A stretch of 64,000 bases of DNA, from assembly GCA_965153355.1 (NCBI GenBank), contig OZ231126.1, positions 81,592,001-81,656,000 of the forward strand, read 5' to 3'. The DNA is from Flaccisagitta enflata (lineage: Eukaryota; Chaetognatha; Sagittoidea; Aphragmophora). The notes beneath the pieces were generated by a model, which was not told where the DNA came from, did not search any database, and was given only the letters and a program-made list of their open reading frames with translations. The position numbers were made by a program, and so were the translations under genes. Numbering within the stretch: the first letter of the stretch is position 1; each line of letters begins with the position of its first letter. Shown here in pieces: positions 9,601 to 21,300 of this stretch.

Positions 9601-10981
9601 AGCAAAGATAGGAAAAATTCTTTCGCGTAAATCTGCACAACACAAAGATTCAAGTGTCTCACTAGGATGCTTTACATAGCAAAGGTTGGTTATTTCTTTT
9701 CACCCTCTTTACCTTATATAAAGTAGACAATTTTATCATTTTTGTTATTTTTTTCCATATAAATCTTTTATCTTACATTTTTTAGCGAATTCATTTAAAG
9801 GACTTAATTTGCATGAGTCGGACAAATTACTTTACAACAAGAGATAGTGCATCATGTAATAGGATAAATCAATACACTATACTAACAATCTTTGAATTAG
9901 CTATTACAAATTTCTTTTTTTTTTATAGAATTGTTAATCTGCTTTTTATGTCAGTTTTTTCACAGTTTATATCCTAATATTTAAAGCATAATTTTCATGA
10001 TTTACTAAAATAAACAATTATCCTTTTAATTACAAAATTACACAGGATTTTGCTGATTTTTGGGATTTCTGTGAGAACTTTAAGGTAGAGATTGACCTTA
10101 GATCCGGAATCTGAGTTCTTTTGAATTTTTCGATTTTTTCTGCGTTTGGTCTAGAGGGACTAACAGCATGAGCCTGAGGTCTAATTAATCAGCTTGAATT
10201 TGGTCCTGAAAGATACCTTGGTGTATGCACATACCTTGGTTGATCTCATTAAACAAAATTTTAAACGTCTTTGGGGCCCCTAAGGCAAATGTCAAGAAAC
10301 GGCAAGTGAGCAGGGCTAGAACTAGCCATTTTTTTAATGATTCAAATTCAACAAAACTATACATTACTGTATAGCTTATGAAGTTACATATGCGAATCCA
10401 TAGAAGAATTTTGTTAACTGAGCTCATTTTTCATGCAAATTAAGCTTAATTAGACAGATTTTGTACACAAAAAAATACAAAATTAAGCATATTGTAGCAA
10501 AAAATCAACATGAGAATATTTTTACGAAAATTATGTTTAAACGCAATAATATGAGGGTGTTTCATGAAAAAAAATTGAAATTTCATGAATTTTCAAAAAA
10601 TCTCTATAAGCACCATTTTTGGTTGGTTGGGCAGTGCTGTATAAATTTGTTCGGCCAAGCTCTTCTTCATACTAGTAATGTAGATACTCTTCAACAACTT
10701 TCATGCAAAATTTCAGCCAAATCGGCTAACTCATTCAAAAGTTATGCCACTTTTTTGTTTTTTCATCTGGTAGGTTGGTTGGGCTGGTTGGGCTGGTTGG
10801 ACTCATCTTCAGAAGACCAACTTTTTTGGCCTGATCTCTCTTGGTATAGTCTGTTTTTCCGCAAAAAATCATGGGTGTAGCTCAAAGGGTTCATGAGATA
10901 TGGACATTTTTGTAAATTGGACAAATTGATTTTTTTTCCTTCAAAGTCCACAAACTCTTGACTTCCGCTAAGAAGAAAATA
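9601..10981. other. AT-rich, no gene seen
   Basis: Includes the inverted partners of 8.1-8.6 kb (10,085-10,290) and a GGTTGGGCTGGTTGG tract near 10,780. No coding signal. Confidence 0.5.
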
Positions 10982-11611
10982 CACGCCAGGGGGGAGGCTT
11001 TCATAGGTCTAGAAAAATTCTCGGTCATAATGGAGAGTGGTTTTAGCCTTAGGAAGGTTTATTTTATCGCTTCATACCAAAACAAGAATTTTTTTACTTC
11101 AAATTTTTTTTTAAAATGCCGTAGAGTGCCGTAAAAGCCGTAAAATTGGCATTTTTGACAGTTTTTTGGGTCCAAAACCACCACTATAGTCAAAAAATGG
11201 GCAAACTACAATTATCTAGAACCAAAACATATTCATGCATAGATACATGCCAACTCGTCATCATAAAATGCCATTTTTACAGCTTTTTATGGCATTTTAC
11301 AGCACAAAATGATACTAAATGATGATGGGTTGGCCTGTATTTATGCATGAATGTGTCTTAGTGCCAGATAATCATTGTTTGCCTATTTTTTTACCTTAGG
11401 GGCGGAGTCAGAACAAAAAAATTGTCAAAAATGCCAATTTTACGGCTTTTTACGGCATTTTACAGCATTTTACGGCATTTAAAAAAAATTTTGAAGTAAA
11501 AAAAATTTTGTTTTGGTATAAAATGATAAAGTAAACCTTCCTAAGGCCCAAACCACTTTCTATTATGACCGAGAATTTTTCTCGACCTATGAAAGCCTCC
11601 CCTGTGGCGTG
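10982..11611. mobile_element. Foldback element with 4-bp target duplication
   Basis: The ends are inverted: CACGCCAGGGGGGAGGCTTT at 10,982 and the complement of GCCTCCCCTGTGGCGTG ending at 11,611. Pairing continues inward for at least 120 bp (GGAAGGTTTA / TAAACCTTCC) towards a centre near 11,300. The flanks are AATA on both sides (10,978-10,981 and 11,612-11,615). No coding capacity. Confidence 0.65.
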
Positions 11612-11985
11612 AATAACTACAAAGATCGTCCAACGAGCGTATCAATTCTGTTCACACTTCAGGACTGACGAAATGTAAAATTTCATTGTGACTGAACGCC
11701 TGGGAGGTAAGGGCTCAAATTTTCAGTGTAGACTCAAAATTTCACGCTCTTTCACGTGGTTTGGTCAGATTTCATGTAAAATGTGTCATTTCCACGCCAT
11801 AGTGGCATATCTTAAGCGTTAGGTATGCGTTAGGAACACGTTTGGGGGTGTGCGCGAATTTATACGCTCCAAGAAAATATTTATTTCTCTGCCTAGGAAA
11901 AACCGAATAACATGAAAATGAAGGGGAACGTCCCTCAAGTAGTTGTCCATCGAATGACAAAAGAAAAAATGCTTAATGTTTAAGA
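11612..11985. other. No gene seen
   Basis: Unique-looking sequence with only short open frames. Confidence 0.4.
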
Positions 11986-12197
11986 ACAAGGCCGGATACA
12001 CGGCTACCGAAGTCGCGTGCGGGTGGGCAGGGGCCATATTTGAGGCCACTCTATCATTTGGGCAGGAGCAGTAAGGCCAAAGACCCCAAAAACCAAAAAA
12101 AAGTAAAGTGTGACGGACGGACGGACGGACGGACGGACCGACGGACCGACGGACGGACCGACAAAGCGGGTTGTAGTTGCGTAGCACGCGACTAAAA
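11986..12197 (+). mobile_element. Short hairpin-ended element, AGTCGC subfamily
   Basis: It begins AACAAGGCCGGATACACGGC, then AGTCGCGTGC and the box GTGGGCAGGGGC. A (GACG)n/(GACC)n stretch follows at 12,115-12,160. It ends in an imperfect hairpin (AGTTGCG / CGCGACT) and AAAAA. Sister copies: 27,217, 34,207, 37,418 and 50,416. Confidence 0.7.
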
Positions 12198-12271
12198 AGG
12201 AGGTTAAAAAAAATTAATATCATGATATTCAGCCTTGAGAGAAAAAAAGCAAAAAAAGCTGAAAAACTAAA

Positions 12272-13583
12272 GGCCACATCATGGTTACTAAAGTGAAAAT
12301 AAACGCGGCTACTCGATCAGACCCGGCTACTCGATCAGACCCGGCTACTTGATCAGACCCGGCTACTCGATCAGACCCGGCTACTCAATTAGACCCAGCT
12401 AATCAATCAGACCCGGCTACTCGATGAGACCCGGCTACTCGATCAGACCCGGCTACTCGATCAGACCCGGCTACTCGATCAGACCCGGCTACTCGATCAG
12501 ACCCGGCTACTCGATCAGACCCGGCTACTCGATCAGACCCGGCTATCCAATCAGACCCGGCTACTCGATCAGACCCGGCTACTCGATCAGACCTGGCTAC
12601 TCGATCAGACCTGGCTACTCGATCACACCTGGCTACACGACCAGACCTGGCTACTCGATCACACCTGGCTACTCATTAACCGGGCTACTCATTAATCAGG
12701 CTACACATTAACCCAGCTACTAATTAATCCGGCTACTTGATCAGACCCAGCTAACCTGGAAGTCCATGATGGTATACCTGGAAGTCCATGATGGCGTACC
12801 TGGAAGTACAACAATGAAAAATTATAACTACAAAAATTTTCAAAAAAAATTTCAAAAAAAAAAAATTTTTCAAAAAAAATTTTTTTCAAGAAAATTTTTT
12901 TCAAAAAATTTCAAAAAAAAAAAAAAATGAAAAAAATTTTAAAAAAAAATTTCAGAAAAAAAAAATTTCAAAAAAATTTTCGAAGTCCAGGAAATAATGT
13001 TACTAGACTAGATACATCATAAATACCCTTATATTTTCTTAACCAATACTCAGAATTTACTGAAATCTTGCAGGGGAGCTTTAATTGATGCAATGAACCT
13101 TCACAACAAGTTTGAACAATATTGGTGAACCTTTACTACCCTTCCCTTATGTAATTTGCACAAGTCCAGGAATTGATTTTACTAGCAAAATACCCTTATA
13201 TCTTCTAAACCAATACTCAGAATTTACTGAAATCTTGCAGGGGAGCTTTAATTGATGCAATGAAACTTCACAACAAGTTTAAACAACATTGGTGAACCTT
13301 TACTACCCTTCCCTTATGTAAATTGCACAAGTCCAGGAATTAATATTACTACAAAAATAATAGGCAAAGGGTATTAAATATTTATGAATGTTGTTGAAAG
13401 TTGGTACACAGGTTAGTAATGCCCTAAAAATAACACTGACCAAGTTTCATCAACATCTGAGTACTGGTTCTCAAGTTTTCGAGGGTTGAGACAAACAACA
13501 ACGACGACGACGACGGCTTACTACACGAAAGGAATTTTCAAGGCTATGTTATAGACCACATCGAGAAATAACTCGATGTGGCC
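12272..13583 (+). mobile_element. Minisatellite-bearing element, copy A
   Basis: GGCCACATC at 12,272-12,280 is matched in inverse by GATGTGGCC at 13,575-13,583. About 25 copies of an 18-bp unit (GACCCGGCTACTCGATCA and variants) fill 12,297-12,740. Then come CCTGGAAGTCCATGATGG units, an A-rich tract, and a tandem duplication of about 170 bp (13,015-13,345, containing TCTTGCAGGGGAGCTTTAAT). The 3' end is a perfect 10-bp-stem hairpin, CCACATCGAG - AAATAA - CTCGATGTGG (13,556-13,581), followed by AAAAA. A run of AAAAAAGCTGAAAAACTAAA precedes the 5' word here and in copy C, so the inverted repeats are subterminal. No protein is encoded; the long open frame in the array is an artefact of the 18-bp period. 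Confidence 0.8.
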
Positions 13584-14317
13584 AAAAATCGAGCAGGGGT
13601 AAATTTGAATTATATGCCAATTTTTGGTAACTTATAGTTTGCTTACTAAGTAAGTTGATAAGTTGTAAGTTGATTTTTTGTGTGTATCCTATGGGACTAC
13701 TACTAGTTGATCAAAGCTCATAAAATCATAGGAAAGACATTTCTTGATTGGTTTTGCTTGCTGTTTTCTACTGGAGACAGAATGGAGACAAGGCAAGAAA
13801 AGCTCTTTGACCAAATTTTTAGACCCCCTAAGGGTAGGGAGGGTCACAAAAAATGGTTTGAAATTGTGCATTGGGTAGTCATGAATGTCTTTGAACCATT
13901 TAACCCGCATATAATGATGTATCAGAAGCTTGTGCTAGCTTAGATTGGTGGAAAGTCGAGCCCTCCTGCTTGCTGTGAAACCGTGACATTTGCCCTAAGG
14001 GCCCCCACAAAAGCCCGTAATGAGGATTTTTTTCTAAAAAAAAGTGGGGTGCAATCGATAGGAAATTGTTTGATTCTTGTATTTTCACTTTTTTTTAAAA
14101 ACTTCAAAAATTTTTGTATTGCGCGTCAGGGACTTAAAAAAAATCAAAATATTTCTTTAAAAAATGTTTTTTTTGAAAATAGGGTGCAATCAATAAGAAA
14201 TTGTTTGATTCGCCGAGATTCAAAATCTCGTATTTTCACTTTTTTTCGAAAAACTTTGAAAATCTTTGTGTCACGCTTAGGTGTGTCAAAAAATAACAAG
14301 CACCCTGGGGGTACAAC
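13584..14317. other. Repeats, no gene seen
   Basis: Contains two inverted or direct copies of the TCGATAGGAAATTGTTTGAT phrase near 14,055 and 14,185. The open frames at 13,690-13,940 on both strands have no recognisable domain. Confidence 0.4.
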
Positions 14318-14509
14318 GATGCGTCCACATGCGGCTTAACTTGTTAAGAATGATGCAATATTGCATCAACCTTGTGGAATGATGCAATAATCTGAGATAT
14401 TTCCAAGATTCTATGCATATTTATCATTCTCAACTCGATCACCACGGACCGACCGACCGACTAACCAATAGACGGACAAAGCCTCTTATAGAGATGCATG
14501 GACGCATCT
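14318..14509 (+). mobile_element. Short hairpin-ended element, GATGC subfamily
   Basis: The 5' word GATGCGTCCA (14,318-14,327) is the exact reverse complement of TGGACGCATC (14,499-14,508). The 3' hairpin is AGATGC - ATGGAC - GCATCT, followed by AAAAA, and is preceded by GGACAAAGCCTCTTATAG and GACC tetramers. Confidence 0.75.
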
Positions 14510-15358
14510 AAAAAGTATCTTTGATTAGATCAACAACATCAGGGAGCGTAAACAAAAGAATTTTAAGACTTTCAGTGTTTTAATTTTTTTAAATTTTAGT
14601 CTTCTTCCATTTTTTTAACGCAGGAAAAGATTGTCAAAAATATATATACTTACAGAGTCTCCACCTAGTTTTGTTGAAAATAAGACCCAAAATTTCAACA
14701 AAGAATATCAAGTTTTATTTCCTTTTATTATTTTTGTGATAAAAAAATATCTTTTACCTAACCCCATTTAGAAATCGAGCCAAAAAAAGCACCAAAATAT
14801 TTTTATAGCTACTTAAATATATTTATGAACAATAATTCTGATATAAAATCAAAAACACAGCAATATACAAATTAGCGGCTAAAAAGGGGTTTTAGAAAAA
14901 ACAGAAGATAAATGAAATTTGAAAAAATAAAAACGCTAAAGGTTTTAAAATTCTTTTTTTTTTACACACCCTGATGTTGATGATCTCATCAAAAATGATT
15001 TTTATTTTTTGACACACCCGAGTGTCGCGCGTCGGGGACTTAAGAAAGTTTAAAGATTCTCCTAAATTTTTTTCAGCTTGATATGGTTCAAACAAATGCT
15101 CATAACTTCTAAAGTATTTGAGCCAGAACCTTGAAATTTGAAACATGCATTATTGAAAGCGCTGAGCAGGTCCATGCAAAAGATTGAGCTACTGACTGAC
15201 CTAGGAAAATTTTCGAGTCTTAAGTCTATTAAAGGCAAAAAGTATTTTGAACATTTGAAAAAAAAGAAATAATCGTTTTTATGATTTTTTTCTCCTTTAT
15301 ATTATCAAAGTAGGGTGAAGGGATACTCCAACTTTTTGCTATGTGAAGCACCCAAGTG
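14510..15358. repeat. AT-rich dispersed repeats downstream of the large gene
   Basis: Bases 14,520-14,700 resemble 51,270-51,440 (both contain GTCAAAAATATATATACTT). Bases 15,070-15,230 are the inverse of 6285-6445. TTTATT at 15,001-15,006 is AATAAA on the minus strand and could serve the 2,121-codon gene. No gene. Confidence 0.5.
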
Positions 15359-18300
15359 TCACACCTGATCATCGATGAAGTAGTTTTGAATGCTGTCGTC
15401 TTCAGTTTCGATTCTCCCATTGTTGCCCTCGTCTTCAGAAGCGTCACTTTTGACGTCAGCTACGGCATTTATTCGTTTGTCGGGAGTTGGAATTTGAAGG
15501 TCTCTCCCGTCGTCGTTGTCGGCATCCTTGTTGACGTCGTTATCATCCCGAGCAAAGTCGCCGCTCGCGGGAAGTAGCCCAATTGTGTTATCGACGTTGC
15601 AATTGTTGTCTACGACTGTGTTGTCCGCGTTGTGATTGTCTGTGACGGAGATGTCGGCCTTGCTGTAGTTGTCTGAGATTTCATTCGAATCCAATTCGCC
15701 ATCGTCCTTGGTTTTAACGACGTCTTTGCAATCTTGGATTTGACTTCCGCTCGTTTCGTCTTCTTCGTTATGGTCGTCATTGTCGTCTTCGCCGTCGTCG
15801 TCGTCTTCATATTCAGTGACGAAGTATTCTTTGGCAGGGTAATAATTGCAGTCTTTTTCCTTAGGCTCATCGTTGCCGTTCTCTATTTTCACAACGACAT
15901 ACTTTTCACCATCTTCTTGAAAAATGTCGTCTACACGAGCAGTCGCCCACATGAGTTGATCGGCGTCACATCTGTTCCCAATTCCGATCTTTTCTCCGCC
16001 ATCATCTTTTCTTACAGATAAACCGCTGTCGACGCCGCAGTCACCATTGCTTTCGCCGCCGATGCTGCTGTCATCGCTCCCAATGCCACCGCCACTTCCG
16101 CTGTCAGTATTGCTGTCATCACTACCGACACCGTCGCTGTCACCGCCACTTCCGCCATCACTATTGCTGCAGCCGTCACTATTGCTGCAGCCACCTCCGC
16201 CACTGTCATCACTGCCGATGCTGCCGCTGTCACCGCCACTTGCGCTGGCAGTATTGCTGCTGTCATCGCTCCCAATGCCACCTCCACTTCCGCTGTCAGT
16301 ATTGCTGTCATCACTACCGACACCGCCGCTGTCACCGCCACTTCCGCCATCACTATTGCTGCAGCCGTCACTATTGCTGCAGCCACCTCCGCCACTGTCA
16401 TCACTGCCGATGCTGCCGCTGTCACCAACACTTGCGCTGGCAGTATTGCTGCTGTCATCGCTGCCAGTGCCACCTCCACTTCCGCTGTCAGTATTGCTGT
16501 CATCACTACCGACACCGCCGCTGTCACCGCCACTTCCGCCGTCACTATTGCTGCAGCCGCCTCCGCAACTGTCATCACTGCCGACGCCGCCGCTGACACT
16601 GTCGCAGAAGCTTCCATCAGAGCCACAAATCACGCTCGCTTTACCATTGTATGCCCCACTTTGACTCTCCTCAACCTGCTTTTTAGCTTCAACTTGATCC
16701 ACTTTAAGTACACCGTTTTCATCGTCCATGTCATCAGATCTTCTAGTTTGCTCGTCTGTCGGTTCCAGACATTCCATCTCCTCGGAATCATTTCTGATTT
16801 CAGATGCAGATGCGCTGAAGTTGAACGCGGTTTCAGAATCCGTATTTACTGAGGACGATTCCGTCAGTTGATCAGATGTTACAACAGTTTTATCGTCGAT
16901 GTCTTCAAGATTGGGTTTGACGTCGAAGGATAGATTCTCTTCCTTCATCTCTTTAATGAGTTTTTGAAACAGCTCTGTTTGTTCCGCAGGATCGAGTCCC
17001 CTTATGGATGACCAGTCACTTCTCTTCTCAGGACAACGACTTTCCAAAAGTGAGATGATTGTTTCCAATTCCACTCCTTCATGTGGAGCGACCCACTCCG
17101 TGAAAGCACTCCCGAGTGATTTACTTAAACAACTGGCTCCACTTAAAGCGGAATCTGATCCTTCCGACGCGATGGCGCTTGAAATCGGCTCATCTTCTTC
17201 CGATTTTGACTCTTGTTCACCGATGGACAATAAATCATCCGCAGGATCTGTGGAAACGACGGTTGTTGACGGACCAGCTACGTTTTGAGGAGAAATCATT
17301 TTTTCGGTGATGTTTGAGATTGATACGATGGAACTATTCGAGTCACTCAAAGATGGGGCCTCAGAGGAAGAATTACTTTTCTCAGACAGACCCACTTTCT
17401 TTCTTTTTGTGGGACTTTCCGCTTTAGGGCTGCTTTTCCTCGATGACACATTTACAGATTCTTTGACTGGAGATTTCAGATCATCTGACACATGATTCTT
17501 TTTGTGAGAGGCAGCGATGGTTTGACTTCTCAATTGTTCAATGCTATCTTCGATGTTCTTACAGTGGTCCTTAATCTGCTTTAATTCTTCCAAAAAGGAT
17601 GATTGCTTTTCTCGGAATTCATGGGCCAGGTTTAAAACCTTATCTAACGCTCCCTTGTAATCAGCATCCACCACTGACTTTTTGAGAATGGACTCGCAGC
17701 CACTTTTGATAGACTTGGCGCTTTTGCAACCCTTTTTGAAATGCTTCATTTCTTCTTGGAGTTTGCAAATTTCTCTGGGTAACTGTTTGCAAATATGCAC
17801 GGTTTTCGTCTGTCGGTCCAGCAGCTGTTTTTGCATCCAATCGGCCTCATCTTTGATGTTGGCGGTTCTCGTGGACAAATTATGTTGCTCATCCTTGACT
17901 CTAATGACGAACTCATCGATCGACTTTGATAAAACGGGATGGTCGATGATTTGCCTCACCAACTCCGTTTTTTGCTTTGAACCGTAATTTTTCTCGAAGT
18001 CAGCAAGGCCCTCCCAAATCTTTTCTTGTTCACGGATTACTCCATCGAAGCGATCGAGCAATTGGTGGGTTTCGTCAACAAATGCTTCCTTCAGAGCCGT
18101 CAGAGGAAGAAGAGGAATGCGCGCACTCGCTTCGTCGATTATCGCGTGATACCGAATCAATGATTCTTTGGCCTTCCCACGTGCTTCAAGTTGCTTTCGA
18201 AGAGTTTCTTTCCGTTTGCTTATTGATGGTGCTAACTGTTCGAGGAATTTCTCTGTCAAACTAATCTCCAATAACGAAAGGAATCGAGTGTCATAATCGA

Positions 18301-21300
18301 TCGCTTTAATCAACTCATTGAGGTGACCAGTTTTTTTGGGATACAAGGAATTATCCAAGCAGACCATGAATGATACATAGGACATTCTCGTCGACTTTAG
18401 TTTCAGTACCGATTTTGCCAACAACTTCAACGAACAAAATTGAGTGTGCTGAGGAACAGCCGTAAATATTTCCCCAGTAATAAATGGCATCTTTGTAAAT
18501 TCATCAAGGTAACCTTTCGCTATGTTTATATCATCAATAATCTCAGGTTTATCCATCAGATTATTGATAGCTTTTAATCCACGTTCAGATAGATCTATTG
18601 ATGAACTATATTGACGTAATTGATCACGACGTAAATCCCACTCCAACTGAACATCAAATAGTAAGTTCTTGGTAACGGAAGCCACTTTTTCCAAATGGGC
18701 AAGACCATCTCCTGATGTTAAAGCTTCATCGTCATCAGGAATTATTGAGACCAATTCAAGAAATTCATCGATGGCCGAGTCAATTTTGATCTTCAATTGA
18801 CTTTTGGTCCTTCCAGCCGCATTTTCATTCTCAATTTTGCCATCTTGCATTACACTGCCACCGTTTTTATCTTCTGACAGATTTCCGTTTGTTGAAATAT
18901 TGTTGATGTTAGCACTATTTACAGTGGCGTCATTGCTGGCTTCATGGTCATTATCCTTTGAATCGGTTTGTGGCTTTTTAATCTGACTATCCTTTTTGCC
19001 CTTGACGATGTTGCCTTGAGCAGATCCGCTTTTGGAGTTACTTTGTTTTTTGTCATTGCAGACATCATTATTCTTTGTCTTTCTGTTCTTTTTAAGTTTC
19101 TTGTCGCTTTTCTTGACGTCATTGCTTCCAACTGCGCTGCTCTTAGACGGGGCTTTGTTATTTTCTTTGTCCTTTGCTTTTTCCTTTTCTTTGTCCCTAG
19201 TTTTGTCCTTGGTTTTGTCTCTTCCTTTGTCCTTTTCTTTGTCCTTTTCTATATCTCTCGTTTTGTCTCTTTCTCTGTCCTCCCCTTTGTTCTTTGCTAT
19301 GTCTTTTTCTTTGTCCTTGCCCTTCCCTTCGTCCTTTGCTTTATCTTTTACCTTGTTCTTTTTTTTGTCCATTTCCTTGCCATTCTTATTCTCACTTTGT
19401 TGTCCACTTTTAGCTTTGTTTAGTTGCGATGGTTTTGTTGCATTTTTGGAGGACTGCTGTTCAACCGCTTCAAAATCTTTACCCTCTTTGCCTGGACACG
19501 GGGACTTGGCTATTTGCTTAGAATCACTTTTTGTCGCAGATTTGACCTCTTTGGGTGCAGTCGGTTCTGCCGAGGATGAACCGACCGATGATTCAGTAGG
19601 CTCGGTGGATGAAATCAAGTCATTAACTTTTAGTGTGTCTGTTAACAAATTTCTTTTATCGCCGGATTCCTCCGTTTCAACGACGCCTTTCCCTTCCTGG
19701 GATTCACCTGGACTATCGTTTGCCCCTCCCAGTTGCACATAAAGAACCGCGGCCCCCCTAACCTCCGTGTACCAAGCGTCCATTTCGGCGATCAAATCAT
19801 CGACCACGTCTAAAAACACTTCAAAATCTTCCACATGTTTGGTTTCCAGTTCAAACTTCCCACTTTTGGTGATATAGGATTGCGCGCGGTATTTAATCGG
19901 TTTCACGTTTTTGGCAATTTTTTTGAAACCCGGCACTTTTTCGTTGAGTGAACGCAATTCTGGTGACGGTTTGGCAGGACCTTTGGCCTTGACTTTTTTT
20001 GTCCCACTGGAACCTTTCTGCTGAGCCGTCAGAGCCCCACTCTGCGCTTCTAAGATAAACTTCAACACGGATTGATGAGAAGATTCGATGGTAGTAGAAT
20101 ATTCCCCGATCAATTTTAAACACATATCACAAAACGTCTTGAAAGCCGTTTTCCAGTCTGCTTTCGCTTTGTTTTGGTCTTTGATCAAAGCGTTGGCGCG
20201 CTGGTTGTTGGCGATGGCCTTGTCGGTACTAAACCCTTTCCACGCGGGACCGACTTCCGTTTTATTCACCAAGGCGCCCGCCTCGGCGCCGTTGCTGCGC
20301 TGCTTCGTCAAACATTCTTTCAGGTCGTCGAGAACGCGTTGCAACGTCCACATATTTGTCGTCACTTTCTCCATCGACGGCATCGCCAATTTGAATTTAT
20401 CACACAGACGTTTCGAGAGACTCGCTAACTTGGACATGGTGGCTTTATTCATGTCAATCAGTCCTGCGATTTCTTTGAGTAATTCCTCGGAATCCGAGGT
20501 TTGCGAAGTGCGGATCGTTTCCATATACCACATGTAGCCATTCCGCGTTTGCGTTATCGTCTCGACGCTCGCTGTATACGTTTCGATTTCCTTCGCCAGG
20601 GACTTGCATTCGTAAATGATGGACTTTTCGCTTTTGCCGACGTTGCGGCTTTGAAGCAAGTCTCTCAAAGCGACGTCTCCGCTTTTTGACGGCTGAGCCT
20701 TTAACGCTGTGTCTTGATTCACTTTCATGACAGACGCGAATAACGAAACTTTATTCTTTATTTGCGAGATGTGCTTCTCGAGATCGTTAGCTTGCAAATC
20801 GAGTTTAACGGCTTGGTCATTGAAGGCCCGCGTGATATGCTCTTTGGCCGGAAGTCCATCGCTGGCGACTTTGCCTTCGTCGATCTCCGCGATGATGGGA
20901 GAATAACGCCCATTCTCGTAATTCTTGACGACGGCTTTCGTGTGTTTCAGCGCCTTTTCCGCTTTGGCGACGATGCCGCCGACCCAACTCTCCATTTCCG
21001 TGATTTTTTTCTGCGATGTCGACGCCGATTGCAAGCGCTCGTCGATGTTGACGACATCGTTGTTGACGGGACTGTTGTTCACGACGGGACTGTTGTTCGC
21101 GACGGGACTGTTGTTCGCGACGGGACTGTTGTTCGCGACGGGACTGTTGTTCGCGACGAGACTGTTGTTCGCGACGGGACTGTTGTTCGCGACGGGACTG
21201 TTGTTCACGACGGGACTGTTGTTCACGACGGGACTGTTGTTCACGACGGGACTGTTGTTCACGACGGGACTGTTGTTCACGACGGGACTGTTGTTCACGA

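Noticed and set aside
12424-12711. Open frame of GYSIRP repeats, and similar ones at 24,029-24,547
   Set aside because: The 18-bp unit is a multiple of three, so any phase without a stop stays open; no start context, no other protein features, lies inside mobile elements.
12293-12740. Regular repeats as a possible CRISPR array
   Set aside because: Units are contiguous with no unique spacers, the genome is eukaryotic, and the array lies within an inverted-repeat element.
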